A stretch of 22,851 bases of DNA. Origin: JAFGPL01 sp046485045. Its GTDB lineage: Bacteria; Bacteroidota; Bacteroidia; Bacteroidales; UBA10428. Location: the NCBI GenBank assembly GCA_046485045.1, contig JAWOHT010000153.1:1-22851 (forward strand). Reading direction: 5' to 3'. Position numbers and translations under genes: made by a program. Positions 1 through 8,380 of this stretch are shown here, piece after piece (position 1 is the first letter of the stretch; every line of letters begins with the position of its first letter). The notes under the pieces were generated by a model, which was not told the origin of the DNA, did no database searches, and saw nothing but the letters and a program-made list of their open reading frames with translations.

Positions 1-1047
1 TGCTTTGATACTAATTCCAACAAAATTATTTTTTGTTATATTAAAATTTAACCCATAGCGCTGATATACCGGATCTTTTCTGATAAACGGAGAATAAATG
101 TAAACACCAAGCTGCTGGTAAAAATTAAACCGGCCGAGTATCAGTTCATGCCCGGCGAGTAGCGCAATGTATCTATGATCGGCAAAACGGCTGTTTATTA
201 AAACAGTGTCTTTTCTTATCTCTTTTCTGTCGGCCAAATCTACTGTAAATTCAGACCCAATTGATAAGGCATGCTGGCGGCCAATAACATAGCTGAATCC
301 CTGTGAAAAACCATATACAGTGTAACGTTCATGACCTTTAACTGCTGTTTTACCGGTAGCAAAAAAAGTAAAATCAAACCTGTGATTATAATGTATCAGC
401 TTAACCGATTTATCTTTTGAACGAACAAGATATGGAAGAGGATTGAAATTATACTCAAAACCGATAGAAGCAGAAGGAAAGTTAATCCCGAGGTTGGGAT
501 TTTTTATACCTCCGTTAGAAATATGGTTGAAATCTCCGGAAATTCTTATAAAGACTCTTTCATTCACAATGTAGTTTATTCCCAGATTTGCATGCACAAT
601 AAAACTGATATGCGAACTGTAAAATTTATTTTCGGGATTATTAACCGAATCAAAAACATTGTCCATGAAAACCGGCCCCATGCCAAAACGAACAGTGGCA
701 TGTAGCTTTCTATCACCGTTTATCGCAGGTTCCACAAAAGGGTAAAGGGCGTATGAGCTACCAAGTATTTCGGGATTCGCAAAGTTTGTATAATAAAATG
801 ATAGTCCAACCCTGGGATAACAAAAGCAATACTGCCAGCTTTTTTCACTCATTAACTGCCAGTTGGCATCTACTTCAATACCCCATGGAAAGGTTTTGGT
901 AAGGCCTTCAAGCTTGCCGCTGTGTTTAACAATAAAACCGTAATGTGGACGAATACCCAGAATAAAGGAACTTTCCCGATCCTGACAATGGGTGAAAATA
1001 ATAATATGAAAAAGAAAAACAACAATGATTATTATTCTTACCCGCAT
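1..1047 (-). CDS. PagL-like acyloxyacyl hydrolase / lipid A deacylase, C-terminus cut by window edge
   Basis: The reading frame is open from the ATG at 1047 to the window edge (349 codons, no stop), so the C-terminus is missing. Residues 1-21 form a hydrophobic signal sequence ending near T-H-C-Q. The rest alternates short aromatic/hydrophobic strands typical of an outer-membrane beta-barrel. The segment F-N-H-I-S-N-G at 173-179 matches the His-x-Ser-Asn motif of PagL-type lipid A 3-O-deacylases, giving H175 and S177 as candidate catalytic residues. The stretch N-P-N-L-G-I-N-F after it is typical of the Bacteroidota branch annotated as acyloxyacyl hydrolase. I do not see an obvious match for the PagL catalytic Glu. 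The family removes an acyl chain from lipid A in the outer membrane. The gene lies 78 bases downstream of an SDR gene on the same strand and may be read from the efflux operon or from its own promoter. The family call is fairly sure; the substrate is inferred. Confidence 0.72.
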   Translation of the reverse strand, partial: MRVRIIIIVVFLFHIIIFTHCQDRESSFILGIRPHYGFIVKHSGKLEGLTKTFPWGIEVDANWQLMSEKSWQYCFCYPRVGLSFYYTNFANPEILGSSYALYPFVEPAINGDRKLHATVRFGMGPVFMDNVFDSVNNPENKFYSSHISFIVHANLGINYIVNERVFIRISGDFNHISNGGIKNPNLGINFPSASIGFEYNFNPLPYLVRSKDKSVKLIHYNHRFDFTFFATGKTAVKGHERYTVYGFSQGFSYVIGRQHALSIGSEFTVDLADRKEIRKDTVLINSRFADHRYIALLAGHELILGRFNFYQQLGVYIYSPFIRKDPVYQRYGLNFNITKNNFVGISIKA

Positions 1048-1069
1048 AATTAATACCTTTTGTGCTAAA

Positions 1070-1077
1070 CAAAAATA
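1070..1077 (-). promoter_or_regulatory. Candidate Bacteroidota -7 box for the PagL-like gene
   Basis: On the minus strand the bases read TATTTTTG, an exact match to the Bacteroidota -7 consensus TAnnTTTG, 22 bases before the ATG at 1047. No TTTG -33 element is visible at the expected distance, so this is a weak call. If real, the deacylase gene has a promoter separate from the efflux operon. Confidence 0.3.
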
Positions 1078-1125
1078 CAATTATATTTTTTGCCATATTC
1101 GTCAGGTAAAAATCTTTTATAATCT

Positions 1126-1896
1126 TTAAAGGGTAGATTTGATCACTCCCCCGTCAACAGCAAAAACCTGGCCGTTAACATAGCTCGAAAGCGGTGAAAG
1201 CAGCCATACTGCCAGTGATGCAAAATCATCAACATTTCCGGTCTTTTTAATGGGTAAAGCTTGTTCCATCATTGATTTTGCATCTTCAAAACTAATTTTT
1301 TCGGTTTCTGCTTTTTTTCTGATCAATCTTTCAACGGCGGTGGTATAGTGGTAACCCGGCGCCAGGGTATTAAACGTGACCCCCTTGTCGGGAAACTCCT
1401 GCGACAGGGTTTTTACCATACCCAGTACCGAAAGCCTCAACGAGGTACTGAGCACCAGATTCTCGAGGGGTTGTTTTACAGCCGCACTCTCAATGAATAA
1501 AAACCTGCCGTAGCCCCTTGTCAGCATAGAGGGAAGAAAAGCCTGAACTATTTCAACTTTCCACCTTAGAAGATTATGGTAAGCTCCGTCCCAGTCGGCA
1601 ATAGTTGTTTCTTCGAACTTCATGGCAGGGGGGCCTCCGGCATTAACCAGAATACCATCGGGAACACGATTTCGCAAGGTGTTTTTTAAATGAATAATTG
1701 TTTCCGACAGTGTAATGTCACCTTCAAAGATATCAATGCCGGGAAATTGGGCAGCGAGTTTGTCGAGCTTTTCTTTTCCCCTGGCAACTGCTGTTACCCC
1801 GGCATTTTCAGAAATTAATTGTTTAGTAATGGCAAGACCAAAACCACTGGTAGCACCGCAGACAATAAAAAACCTGTTGTTCAGCTTTAAATCCAT
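1126..1896 (-). CDS. Atypical SDR-family oxidoreductase lacking the Tyr-x3-Lys pair
   Basis: A 256-residue Rossmann-fold protein of short-chain dehydrogenase/reductase length. The nucleotide-binding glycine motif G-A-T-S-G-F-G is at 14-20, the N-A-G-G-P loop at 85-89, and a C-terminal F-A-V-D-G-G segment is typical of 3-oxoacyl-ACP-reductase-like SDRs. The catalytic Ser may be S137 (E-S-A-A-V). Where the family has Tyr-x-x-x-Lys, this protein reads L-S-T-S-L-R, so S150 and R154 replace Tyr and Lys. I recall a divergent BKR-like SDR subgroup with the same loss of the tetrad, so this is probably a lineage property and not a sequencing error. The gene begins 20 bases after the RND pump gene and is likely the last or next-to-last gene of that operon. 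It may modify an exported compound or may bind nucleotide without standard SDR chemistry; both ideas are inference. Confidence 0.85.
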   Translation of the reverse strand: MDLKLNNRFFIVCGATSGFGLAITKQLISENAGVTAVARGKEKLDKLAAQFPGIDIFEGDITLSETIIHLKNTLRNRVPDGILVNAGGPPAMKFEETTIADWDGAYHNLLRWKVEIVQAFLPSMLTRGYGRFLFIESAAVKQPLENLVLSTSLRLSVLGMVKTLSQEFPDKGVTFNTLAPGYHYTTAVERLIRKKAETEKISFEDAKSMMEQALPIKKTGNVDDFASLAVWLLSPLSSYVNGQVFAVDGGVIKSTL

Positions 1897-1916
1897 AGTA
1901 AACTTATTATTCGGGG

Positions 1917-4900
1917 TTAAGTTGTCTGAGCCAGATGCTTTCTGTTTCCGTTTCCGTTTCCATTCCCGTTTTTGTCCTTGAAAGTATGCATCAGTTTAAT
2001 CCATTTTATTTGCAACAGCGATGTTAAACGATACATTACGGGAACAATGACCAGGGTTAAAAATGTCGAAAAGGTCAATCCGAAAATAATCGTCCACGCC
2101 AGTGGCCCCCAGAATTTAGCCTGGTCGCCGCCGATATAGAAATCGGGGTCATAATTCTGCAGCAACCCTCCGAAATCGAAGTTCAAGCCAATGGCCATCG
2201 GTATTAATCCAAGCAAGGTTGTAATTGCAGTAAGCAACACCGGCCTGAGACGCGTTTTGCCTGCGAGAACAAGACATTCGGTGGCAGCATCCATAGGTAA
2301 TAATTCTTCCTCATCAAGTCCCAGTTCTTCGCGTTTTGCTGCACGCAGCAACTGAACATAATCTACAAGCACAATAGCGTTATTCACAACTATACCTGCA
2401 AGGGCAATAATACCAATCCCGGTCATAATTATTACAAAAGGCATTTTGAAAGTTGCCAGACCTCCGATTACACCAATTGTACTGAAGAGAACGCTCAACA
2501 AAATTATTCCGGTTCTGATGATTGAATTGAACTGTGAAACAAGGATCAGAAAAATCAGTGACACTGCAATTAACATAGCACTCATTAAGAAATCGAAAGA
2601 CTCACTTTGATCTTCCTGCTCTCCGGTAAACTCGTAATTATAACCCGGGGGCATGTCAAAATTGGCCATTACATCTTTAATCTTCTGATTTACAACTGTA
2701 GGATTATAGCCCTCAATAACATTCGAATAGAGTGTCACCACCCTGTCAAGGTCTTTCCTGCGCACAGAACTAAAGGTGCTGGTAAAATCAAATTCTGCCA
2801 CTGATGATAACGGAATATAACTGACAACACCATTTTCTTCATATTTAATTTTCATATTCTGCAATGCTGCAAGGTTATACCTGTATTCATCCTTTAACCT
2901 TATCATTACAGGATATTCATCTTCGCCAACTTTGTAGTCGGTGGCATTAAAACCATAAATAGCAGTTCGTATGTCATTGGCAATAATGAAAGTGGATAAA
3001 CCGAACCGGCGGGCTTTGTCCTTATCAATTTTTACCAGCAATTCAGGCTTATCGGTGCTGATATTCATTTTTAAACCCTCAATGCCTTCGATACCCGAAC
3101 TTTTGATAACTGACTGAATAGAATCTGAAAGGTAAACCAGTTTGTCAAAATCCTGTCCGATTATTTCCATATTAATGGCTTTACCTGTAGGAGGCCCCAT
3201 ATTTTCTTTTGCCACCTCAATTTCAACGCCAGGGTATTTACCTACTGTTCGTTCAGTTAACTCCCTCATTATTTTTGAGGTATTTTTGCCCTTCCGCAGG
3301 TCATAATCTGCAAATGTAATCGTTATAAGCGCTTTCTGTGGCTGAGGCCCTGAACTGAAATCATTAGGATCGCCTTTACCAACAGTGGTGAGAATAGATT
3401 CCACGATATCTTTGTCTGGTTCCAGAAATTTTGTAATATCATTCTCAAGGCTTGTAACAAAACCATCGGTGGTTTTAATATCTGTACCAATTGGCAATTC
3501 GCAAATTATGTTTATATAATTCGGGTCGTTATCGGGAAAGAACAAAACCGGCGGTTGTCTTATTCCCCATAGCACAAGCGTAAAGAAGAACAGTCCGAAA
3601 GTACCTGCAAAAAACCAAAGCGGATTTCTTCTTTTCAGGGCAAAGCGTAATGTTCTTTCATATATCTTCTCAAGTCGCGGAAGAAAATTATCCTGAAACC
3701 ATAGTTGTGCCCGATGGAAAAATGCAAGGTTCAATATCCCTATTAATCCGAATATAATCAAAAGATTGGGCAGTGTTCGCCATCCTGTTAATAACAAAAG
3801 CAGTCCGACGCCAATCATGATTAATGCTACATAATATCCTTTTCGTTTATCAACCGGGGAGGCTTCTCCCTCGCGCTTGATAAATGTGGCTGAAACAACA
3901 GGTGTTATTACCAAAGCAACGAAGAGCGATGAGGTTAATACGATTATAAGCGTTATCGGCAGAATTTTCATAAACTCACCTATTATACCTGTCCACAATG
4001 CAAGAGGGAAAAATGCTGCCAGTGTGGTGAGCGTGGATGAGATAATCGGAACTGCAATTTCACCCGTAGCAAGTTTGGCTGCTTCCCAGGGTTTATACCC
4101 GTTGTCAACAAACCTGTAAATATTTTCAACAACCACAATGGCATTGTCGACCAGCATACCAAGCGCAAGTATCAGCGAGAACAGTACCATCATATTGATA
4201 CGGTAGTCAATAACGCCAATTACAATAAAAGACAGGAACAGTGACATAGGAATTGCAAGACCAACAAACAAAGCATTGCGGGCCCCTAAAAAGTAATACA
4301 GCACAAGCACTACAAGTATAATTCCCAATATCATGCTGTTATTAAGGTTGTCTAACTGGCTGATGACCTCTTCAGACTGATCGTTTGTAATGGAGATTCG
4401 TAAGCCGTTGGGAATCATTTTCTCGCTCCTGGCTGTTTCAAGAACGTTCAATATTTTCTGTGTTGCCGACAAAAGGTTTTCCCCCCCTTTTTTAACTACC
4501 TGAATTGAAACAACAGGTTGCCTGTCAAGCCTTGCATAACTGCTGGGTTCGGCAAAACCATATTCAACATCTGCCACATCGCGCAAATACACTATCTTGT
4601 TACCGTCTTTTTTTACAATAACCCCTTCAAGTTCATGCGGGTCATCAACTTCGCCAGCAACCCTTATACTGCGACGCATTCCCTGAAGTAAAATTTCTCC
4701 GCCCGACATTGTAAGGTTTTCATGCGAAAGAGCGGACTGTATATCAAAAAAGGTAAGGTTAAGCGCCTCCATCTTAAACAGGTCTACATTTACCTTTACC
4801 TCTCTTTCGTTGATGCCCTCAATAAGTACCTTCGATACTTCTGAAATATTTTCAATTTCATCCTGAAGATATTCGGCATATTCCTTCAGCTCTTCAACAC

Positions 4901-5387
4901 TGTATTCTCCCGAAAGGTTAATATTGATTATGGGAAATTCACTAAAATCAATATCAAAAACAATGGGCCCTATCACATCGTCTCCTGTCGGAAGCTCGCT
5001 TTTGGCACGGTCTACCCTGTCTTTTACACGCTGCAGGGCGTCTTCAAGATCAACATCGGTATTAAATTCAACAAAAATCATCGAAACATCCTGTGCAGAA
5101 ACCGATGTGATTTCTTTCATGCCTTTCACACCGTCAACCTCTTTTTCGATGGGACGGGTAATGATGCTTTCAATATCTTCGGGCGAATTTCCGAAATACT
5201 GTGTCTGAACCATAATCTGCGGCCACACAATTTCCGGCACAAGTTCTTTTGGCAGACTGCGGTAAGAATATACACCGAAGCCAAGGATAAGAAAGATCAG
5301 TAAATAAACAGTGTTTTTATTTTTCAGGGCAAGTGTGGTAAGTTTAAATTCCCTTACTTTCTTGCTTTTCATATCTGTTGTGCTCAT
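1917..5387 (-). CDS. RND-family efflux pump permease (AcrB/HAE1-like), 1156 residues
   Basis: Inner-membrane proton-driven exporter that would pair with the fusion lipoprotein and TolC-like gene upstream. The N-terminal helix (about 27-45), two large periplasmic loops and two bundles of membrane segments follow the AcrB plan. TM4 carries the motif L-V-D-N-A-I-V-V-V-E-N at 412-422 and TM10 carries G-I-V-V-N-N-A-I-V-L-V-D-Y at 998-1010. AcrB uses D407/D408 and K940 in its proton relay; here only D414 is kept, with N415 and N1002/N1003 at neighbouring positions. The protein is about 100 residues longer than AcrB. An insert at roughly 505-575 holds two extra predicted membrane segments (about 517-535 and 539-556), and the loop before the last helix is enlarged. 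The C-terminus ends in an Asn-Gly repeat. Its start lies 28 bases after the adaptor gene. Substrate unknown (drug, lipid or dye); a metal pump is less likely from the overall motifs. Confidence 0.93.
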   Translation of the reverse strand: MSTTDMKSKKVREFKLTTLALKNKNTVYLLIFLILGFGVYSYRSLPKELVPEIVWPQIMVQTQYFGNSPEDIESIITRPIEKEVDGVKGMKEITSVSAQDVSMIFVEFNTDVDLEDALQRVKDRVDRAKSELPTGDDVIGPIVFDIDFSEFPIININLSGEYSVEELKEYAEYLQDEIENISEVSKVLIEGINEREVKVNVDLFKMEALNLTFFDIQSALSHENLTMSGGEILLQGMRRSIRVAGEVDDPHELEGVIVKKDGNKIVYLRDVADVEYGFAEPSSYARLDRQPVVSIQVVKKGGENLLSATQKILNVLETARSEKMIPNGLRISITNDQSEEVISQLDNLNNSMILGIILVVLVLYYFLGARNALFVGLAIPMSLFLSFIVIGVIDYRINMMVLFSLILALGMLVDNAIVVVENIYRFVDNGYKPWEAAKLATGEIAVPIISSTLTTLAAFFPLALWTGIIGEFMKILPITLIIVLTSSLFVALVITPVVSATFIKREGEASPVDKRKGYYVALIMIGVGLLLLLTGWRTLPNLLIIFGLIGILNLAFFHRAQLWFQDNFLPRLEKIYERTLRFALKRRNPLWFFAGTFGLFFFTLVLWGIRQPPVLFFPDNDPNYINIICELPIGTDIKTTDGFVTSLENDITKFLEPDKDIVESILTTVGKGDPNDFSSGPQPQKALITITFADYDLRKGKNTSKIMRELTERTVGKYPGVEIEVAKENMGPPTGKAINMEIIGQDFDKLVYLSDSIQSVIKSSGIEGIEGLKMNISTDKPELLVKIDKDKARRFGLSTFIIANDIRTAIYGFNATDYKVGEDEYPVMIRLKDEYRYNLAALQNMKIKYEENGVVSYIPLSSVAEFDFTSTFSSVRRKDLDRVVTLYSNVIEGYNPTVVNQKIKDVMANFDMPPGYNYEFTGEQEDQSESFDFLMSAMLIAVSLIFLILVSQFNSIIRTGIILLSVLFSTIGVIGGLATFKMPFVIIMTGIGIIALAGIVVNNAIVLVDYVQLLRAAKREELGLDEEELLPMDAATECLVLAGKTRLRPVLLTAITTLLGLIPMAIGLNFDFGGLLQNYDPDFYIGGDQAKFWGPLAWTIIFGLTFSTFLTLVIVPVMYRLTSLLQIKWIKLMHTFKDKNGNGNGNGNRKHLAQTT
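1944..1967 (-). repeat. Hexanucleotide tandem repeat in the 3' end of the RND gene
   Basis: On the plus strand GTTTCC occurs three times in perfect tandem followed by one degenerate copy (ATTCCC). Read on the coding strand it encodes alternating Asn and Gly (residues 1140-1148 of the pump). Copy-number change by slippage would stay in frame because the unit is six bases. Confidence 0.8.
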
Positions 5388-5415
5388 TCTGCTAATTCTT
5401 TAATAAATTGATACA

Positions 5416-6534
5416 TTACTTAACTTCAACGAAGGTGCCGGTACTCACAAGGTTGTATCCTGCTGTAATTACCTTGTCTCCTTCGGCCAAACCTTCAATA
5501 ATTCTTGTGGTACCTTCGTATGCCCGTCCTCGCTTTATATATTTTTTAGACGCCACAAGGTCTCCTTTTTCATTTGGTGAGGCAACATAAAGATAATCGC
5601 CGGAAATATCTCTTTTAATAACAATTGACGGAACAACAAAAGCATCTTTTGATGTAAAATCGTTTATTTTAATTGCCGATACCATATTGGGACGTATCAT
5701 TTCATTCGGATTGTTAATATTCACTTCTATCCTGAAAGTACGGTTGGTCGGGTTAATCACCTTTGATGCTCTTGAAATAACAGCACTTACCATCTTATCC
5801 GACAGCGATGAAAAGGTAAGTTCTACCTGCTCACCGGGATGTACATATTCAACATATGCCTCAGAAACATCGGCTTTTATGGTAAGTTTTTGAAGATTTA
5901 CAAATTCGATAACCGGTGACATGGGGCCGGCAATATCGCCAACTTTTGGGTAAATTCGGTCAACAAGTCCTTCAAACGGCGCCCTTACCTGTGCCATGCG
6001 AATCTGGGCCTCGAGCATATTCAACCGTGACTCTGCAGACTCCTTCTGGGCTTTTGCCTGAAGATACTGAATTTCTGAACCAATGCCCTGATCCCACAGG
6101 CTTTTCTGCTTTTCGTATGTGGTTTTTGCCAGTTCAAGATTGGTCTTTACTTCATTAATCGAACTCTCTGTAACATCGGTATTCAGCGACACGAGCAACT
6201 GGCCCTTTGCAACCCGCTGTCCTTCATCAACATGTATACGTGTGATCTGGCCATTCATTTCCGGACTTATTTTAGCATACTGGTTGGCTTCAACATTGCC
6301 GAACACCGTGATATAATGATTAAATACCTCGGGGTTCATCTCTTTGATCTCTACTGCAATGGTGTTTACTTTTACAGCTGAGTCAGACAGTTGTTTTTCG
6401 AGTATTTTAATAGAACTTTCGAGTTTTACAATTTTGGCTTTTTTACTTTCAATTTGCTTTTTGAGCATATCGTCTTTCGACATTCCGCAACCGGTAAGCA
6501 ATGCTGCGGCAATAAGTATGGATAAAGTTTTCAT
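5416..6534 (-). CDS. RND efflux adaptor (membrane fusion lipoprotein, HlyD/AcrA family)
   Basis: A 372-residue periplasmic adaptor that bridges the inner-membrane pump and the outer-membrane factor. A lipoprotein signal peptide ends with the lipobox L-T-G-C, with Cys16 the predicted lipidated residue. The two lipoyl half-domains are visible around residues 86-115 (I-S-P-E-M-N-G-Q-I then V-D-E-G-Q-R-V) and 185-205 (V-R-A-P-F-E-G-L-V). Between them lies an alpha-helical hairpin (about 115-183). A beta-barrel and membrane-proximal domain follow to the end (G-L-A-E-G-D-K-V-I-T-A-G). Unusual is a charged heptad-like helix at about 21-62 between the lipid anchor and the first lipoyl half. It sits 16 bases downstream of the TolC-like gene and 28 bases upstream of the pump gene, so the three are almost certainly one tripartite system. 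Confidence 0.92.
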   Translation of the reverse strand: MKTLSILIAAALLTGCGMSKDDMLKKQIESKKAKIVKLESSIKILEKQLSDSAVKVNTIAVEIKEMNPEVFNHYITVFGNVEANQYAKISPEMNGQITRIHVDEGQRVAKGQLLVSLNTDVTESSINEVKTNLELAKTTYEKQKSLWDQGIGSEIQYLQAKAQKESAESRLNMLEAQIRMAQVRAPFEGLVDRIYPKVGDIAGPMSPVIEFVNLQKLTIKADVSEAYVEYVHPGEQVELTFSSLSDKMVSAVISRASKVINPTNRTFRIEVNINNPNEMIRPNMVSAIKINDFTSKDAFVVPSIVIKRDISGDYLYVASPNEKGDLVASKKYIKRGRAYEGTTRIIEGLAEGDKVITAGYNLVSTGTFVEVK

Positions 6535-6550
6535 GATGTTATTTTTATTT

Positions 6551-7876
6551 TCAGTTTTTGTTTGAAGTCATTTTGTCAATTTTAGATTTTGCAGCCACTA
6601 ATTCACCCACAGCTGTGAAATAAGCCGATTGTGCCTGCAGGTACTGATTTTGTGACAGGGTAAGTTCCATGCTGCCAATAAAACCTTCTTTATACTTTAT
6701 TAAATCTCTGTCAAATATTTTTTTTGTAGTTTCGATATTTGTCTTTTCTGTAACACATTTATTTAATGCATCCAGATAGTTGAACCTCGCCTGCTCAAAT
6801 TCAATATGCATTCCATCAGCAGCTGTCTGCACATCAAGTTTGGTTTTTTCAAAATTCAGTTTTGCCTGCCTTATTTTCATATAATTCTGTCCGCTGGCAA
6901 AAAGTGGCACAGTAACCTGTATACCAACCATATTCTCAGGCTGAAAATCAACATAATTATCATTCAATTGCTTATGGTAAGCATAAAATGCCGAAACAGC
7001 GGGAAGCACATTCGATTTCTGTAGTTTCAGGTTTAACTGCATCAGTTTTTCCTGTGATTTAAGTACCTTAAAATCCGGAAAATTGTCAATATTAAACTCT
7101 GTGGTAACCGGATTTAAAAAATCTGGTGATTCAATATAACTGTCAAGACTTTCAGTTAAGCTTATGTTCGCGTTAATATCCATACCAATTGAAAATTTCA
7201 ATAGTTTTTCAGCAATAAGTGACTGCCTTTCAAGACTTTTGACAATATTTCTTATTCGGCTGAGTGTAATTTCCATCTGGTCAATATCAGTTTCTTCAAT
7301 AAATCCGGCTTTGAAATTTGCCTTCATTTCCATTAAAACTTTTTCAGAATTTAATAAAGTTGAATCAAGAAGCATTTTATTCTCACGAAGAATTAAAACC
7401 ATGAAATAATTATTCGTAACCATTTCAATCAGGTCATTTTCAGATTTATCGAGGGCGTATTCCGAAAGTGCTTTAAATGTCTTGGTAGTTTGTAACCCTA
7501 CAATATAGGCCCCGTTGAAAATAAGCTGGGTAACCATAATATCAACCGCGGTACTGTTTTTAAAATCGAATTCTGGTCCATTGGTGGCCGAAGTATCACC
7601 ACCAAATCCCGAAAACAATTCGGCAATTTTTGGTTCGGTAAGAGAATGACTAAAAGCCAAAGTACCATTGGCCTGAGGTAATCCGATGGCTGTTGTTTCC
7701 CAGATTTTCTTTTTTGCAATCTCAAGATCTATTTGAGATGTAAGAATAGTTGAATTATTCTTTAATGCATATTCCTGCGCTTCTGCCAGGCTAAAAGAAT
7801 ATTCCGGATCGGTTTGGGCATTAATCTGGCCAATGCCCGCAAAAAATAAAAATAGAATAGAAACTCTAAGATTCAT
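6551..7876 (-). CDS. TolC-family outer-membrane efflux protein
   Basis: A 441-residue outer-membrane channel subunit. The signal peptide covers residues 1-20 and ends I-N-A-Q, a common Bacteroidota cleavage site. The mature protein has the two-fold TolC pattern: an N-terminal repeat beginning Y-S-F-S-L-A-E-A-Q-E-Y-A-L-K-N-N, long amphipathic helices, and a strand pair near V-T-V-P-L-F-A-S-G-Q that starts the second half. The C-terminus (Y-K-E-G-F-I-G-S-M-E-L, then L-Q-A-Q-S-A-Y) is typical of the family. It is the first gene of the efflux operon, with the large divergent control region directly upstream. No local regulator gene (TetR, MarR or AraC) is present, which differs from many efflux operons. 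Confidence 0.92.
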   Translation of the reverse strand: MNLRVSILFLFFAGIGQINAQTDPEYSFSLAEAQEYALKNNSTILTSQIDLEIAKKKIWETTAIGLPQANGTLAFSHSLTEPKIAELFSGFGGDTSATNGPEFDFKNSTAVDIMVTQLIFNGAYIVGLQTTKTFKALSEYALDKSENDLIEMVTNNYFMVLILRENKMLLDSTLLNSEKVLMEMKANFKAGFIEETDIDQMEITLSRIRNIVKSLERQSLIAEKLLKFSIGMDINANISLTESLDSYIESPDFLNPVTTEFNIDNFPDFKVLKSQEKLMQLNLKLQKSNVLPAVSAFYAYHKQLNDNYVDFQPENMVGIQVTVPLFASGQNYMKIRQAKLNFEKTKLDVQTAADGMHIEFEQARFNYLDALNKCVTEKTNIETTKKIFDRDLIKYKEGFIGSMELTLSQNQYLQAQSAYFTAVGELVAAKSKIDKMTSNKN

Positions 7877-8101
7877 GGTTTAAAATGTTTTTAACGTTTT
7901 TATTCAGATCTGTTACAATATAATATTAAGTTCCGGTACGAAACAGATGTTTCACCGAAAGTTTAAACAACTTCAGAAACACACAAGCCGTCTTGGTTTT
8001 TAAGTTTTAATCACCAAACCTGCAAACTGTTAACCGGGATTATAAACAAACCCTGTCTGGTTTGGTTTGATAATTTGTAAAAATACCCAAAAAACGTACA
8101 T

Positions 8102-8109
8102 CAAAAATA
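8102..8109 (-). promoter_or_regulatory. Candidate -7 box for the efflux operon
   Basis: The minus strand reads TATTTTTG, an exact TAnnTTTG match, 226 bases before the TolC-like ATG. A clear -33 TTTG is not present at 19-21 bases. If used, the leader would be about 200 nt. Low confidence because such AT-rich matches arise by chance. Confidence 0.25.
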
Positions 8110-8139
8110 GGCTGAATGCTACATTGAAAAAAAAACTAA

Positions 8140-8169
8140 TCGGTAAACGAAAGTGTTTTGTCGGTAAAC
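8140..8169. repeat. Direct repeat TCGGTAAAC x2, spaced 21 bases start to start
   Basis: TCGGTAAAC occurs at 8140-8148 and again at 8161-8169. Similarity continues after each copy (GAAAGT versus AGAAAT). The 21-base register equals two helical turns, as expected for a dimeric or cooperative DNA-binding regulator. It lies just upstream of the candidate leftward -7 box. Confidence 0.4.
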
Positions 8170-8197
8170 AGAAATAATGTGAAGCCGGATTATTTAA

Positions 8198-8211
8198 ATG
8201 ATCTTAATCAT
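8198..8211. promoter_or_regulatory. FNR/CRP-type inverted repeat ATGAT-N4-ATCAT
   Basis: The bases ATGATCTTAATCAT form perfect 5-base arms around four bases. They match the core TGATNNNNATCA of the FNR consensus TTGATNNNNATCAA. The site lies 170 bases before the SiaC-like ATG and about 320 bases before the TolC-like ATG, so it could act on either gene. No Crp/Fnr regulator gene is in the window, so the assignment is from the motif only. Confidence 0.4.
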
Positions 8212-8380
8212 CATTAGTTGATAACCTATATCACACATAAAACTTTGTAAAGTCTGAGTATAAAAGATAACTTAGTGGTTGTTTAAAACTGCAGGCAGAT
8301 TCGGATATCAAAGCAAAAGATATTGTTCAAATGCCAGCTGACAATTTTAGTATTGTTACAAAAGTATTTAAACATTGCAG

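Larger units (their letters stand above)
7877..8380. other. 504-base divergent control region between the efflux operon and siaC-like gene
   Basis: No coding sequence is supportable here. The region is AT-rich and must hold the promoters of the efflux operon (leftward) and the SiaC-like gene (rightward). It contains a candidate leftward -7 box (8102-8109), a 9-base direct repeat (8140-8169) and an FNR/CRP-type inverted repeat (8198-8211). About 200 bases next to the TolC-like start show no recognised element, so the leader of the efflux mRNA could be long. I see no convincing terminator or riboswitch fold. Confidence 0.6.

Noticed and set aside
8375..8380. TTG start for the SiaC-like gene
   Set aside because: It adds only two residues, and the ATG at 8381 matches the usual family N-terminus.
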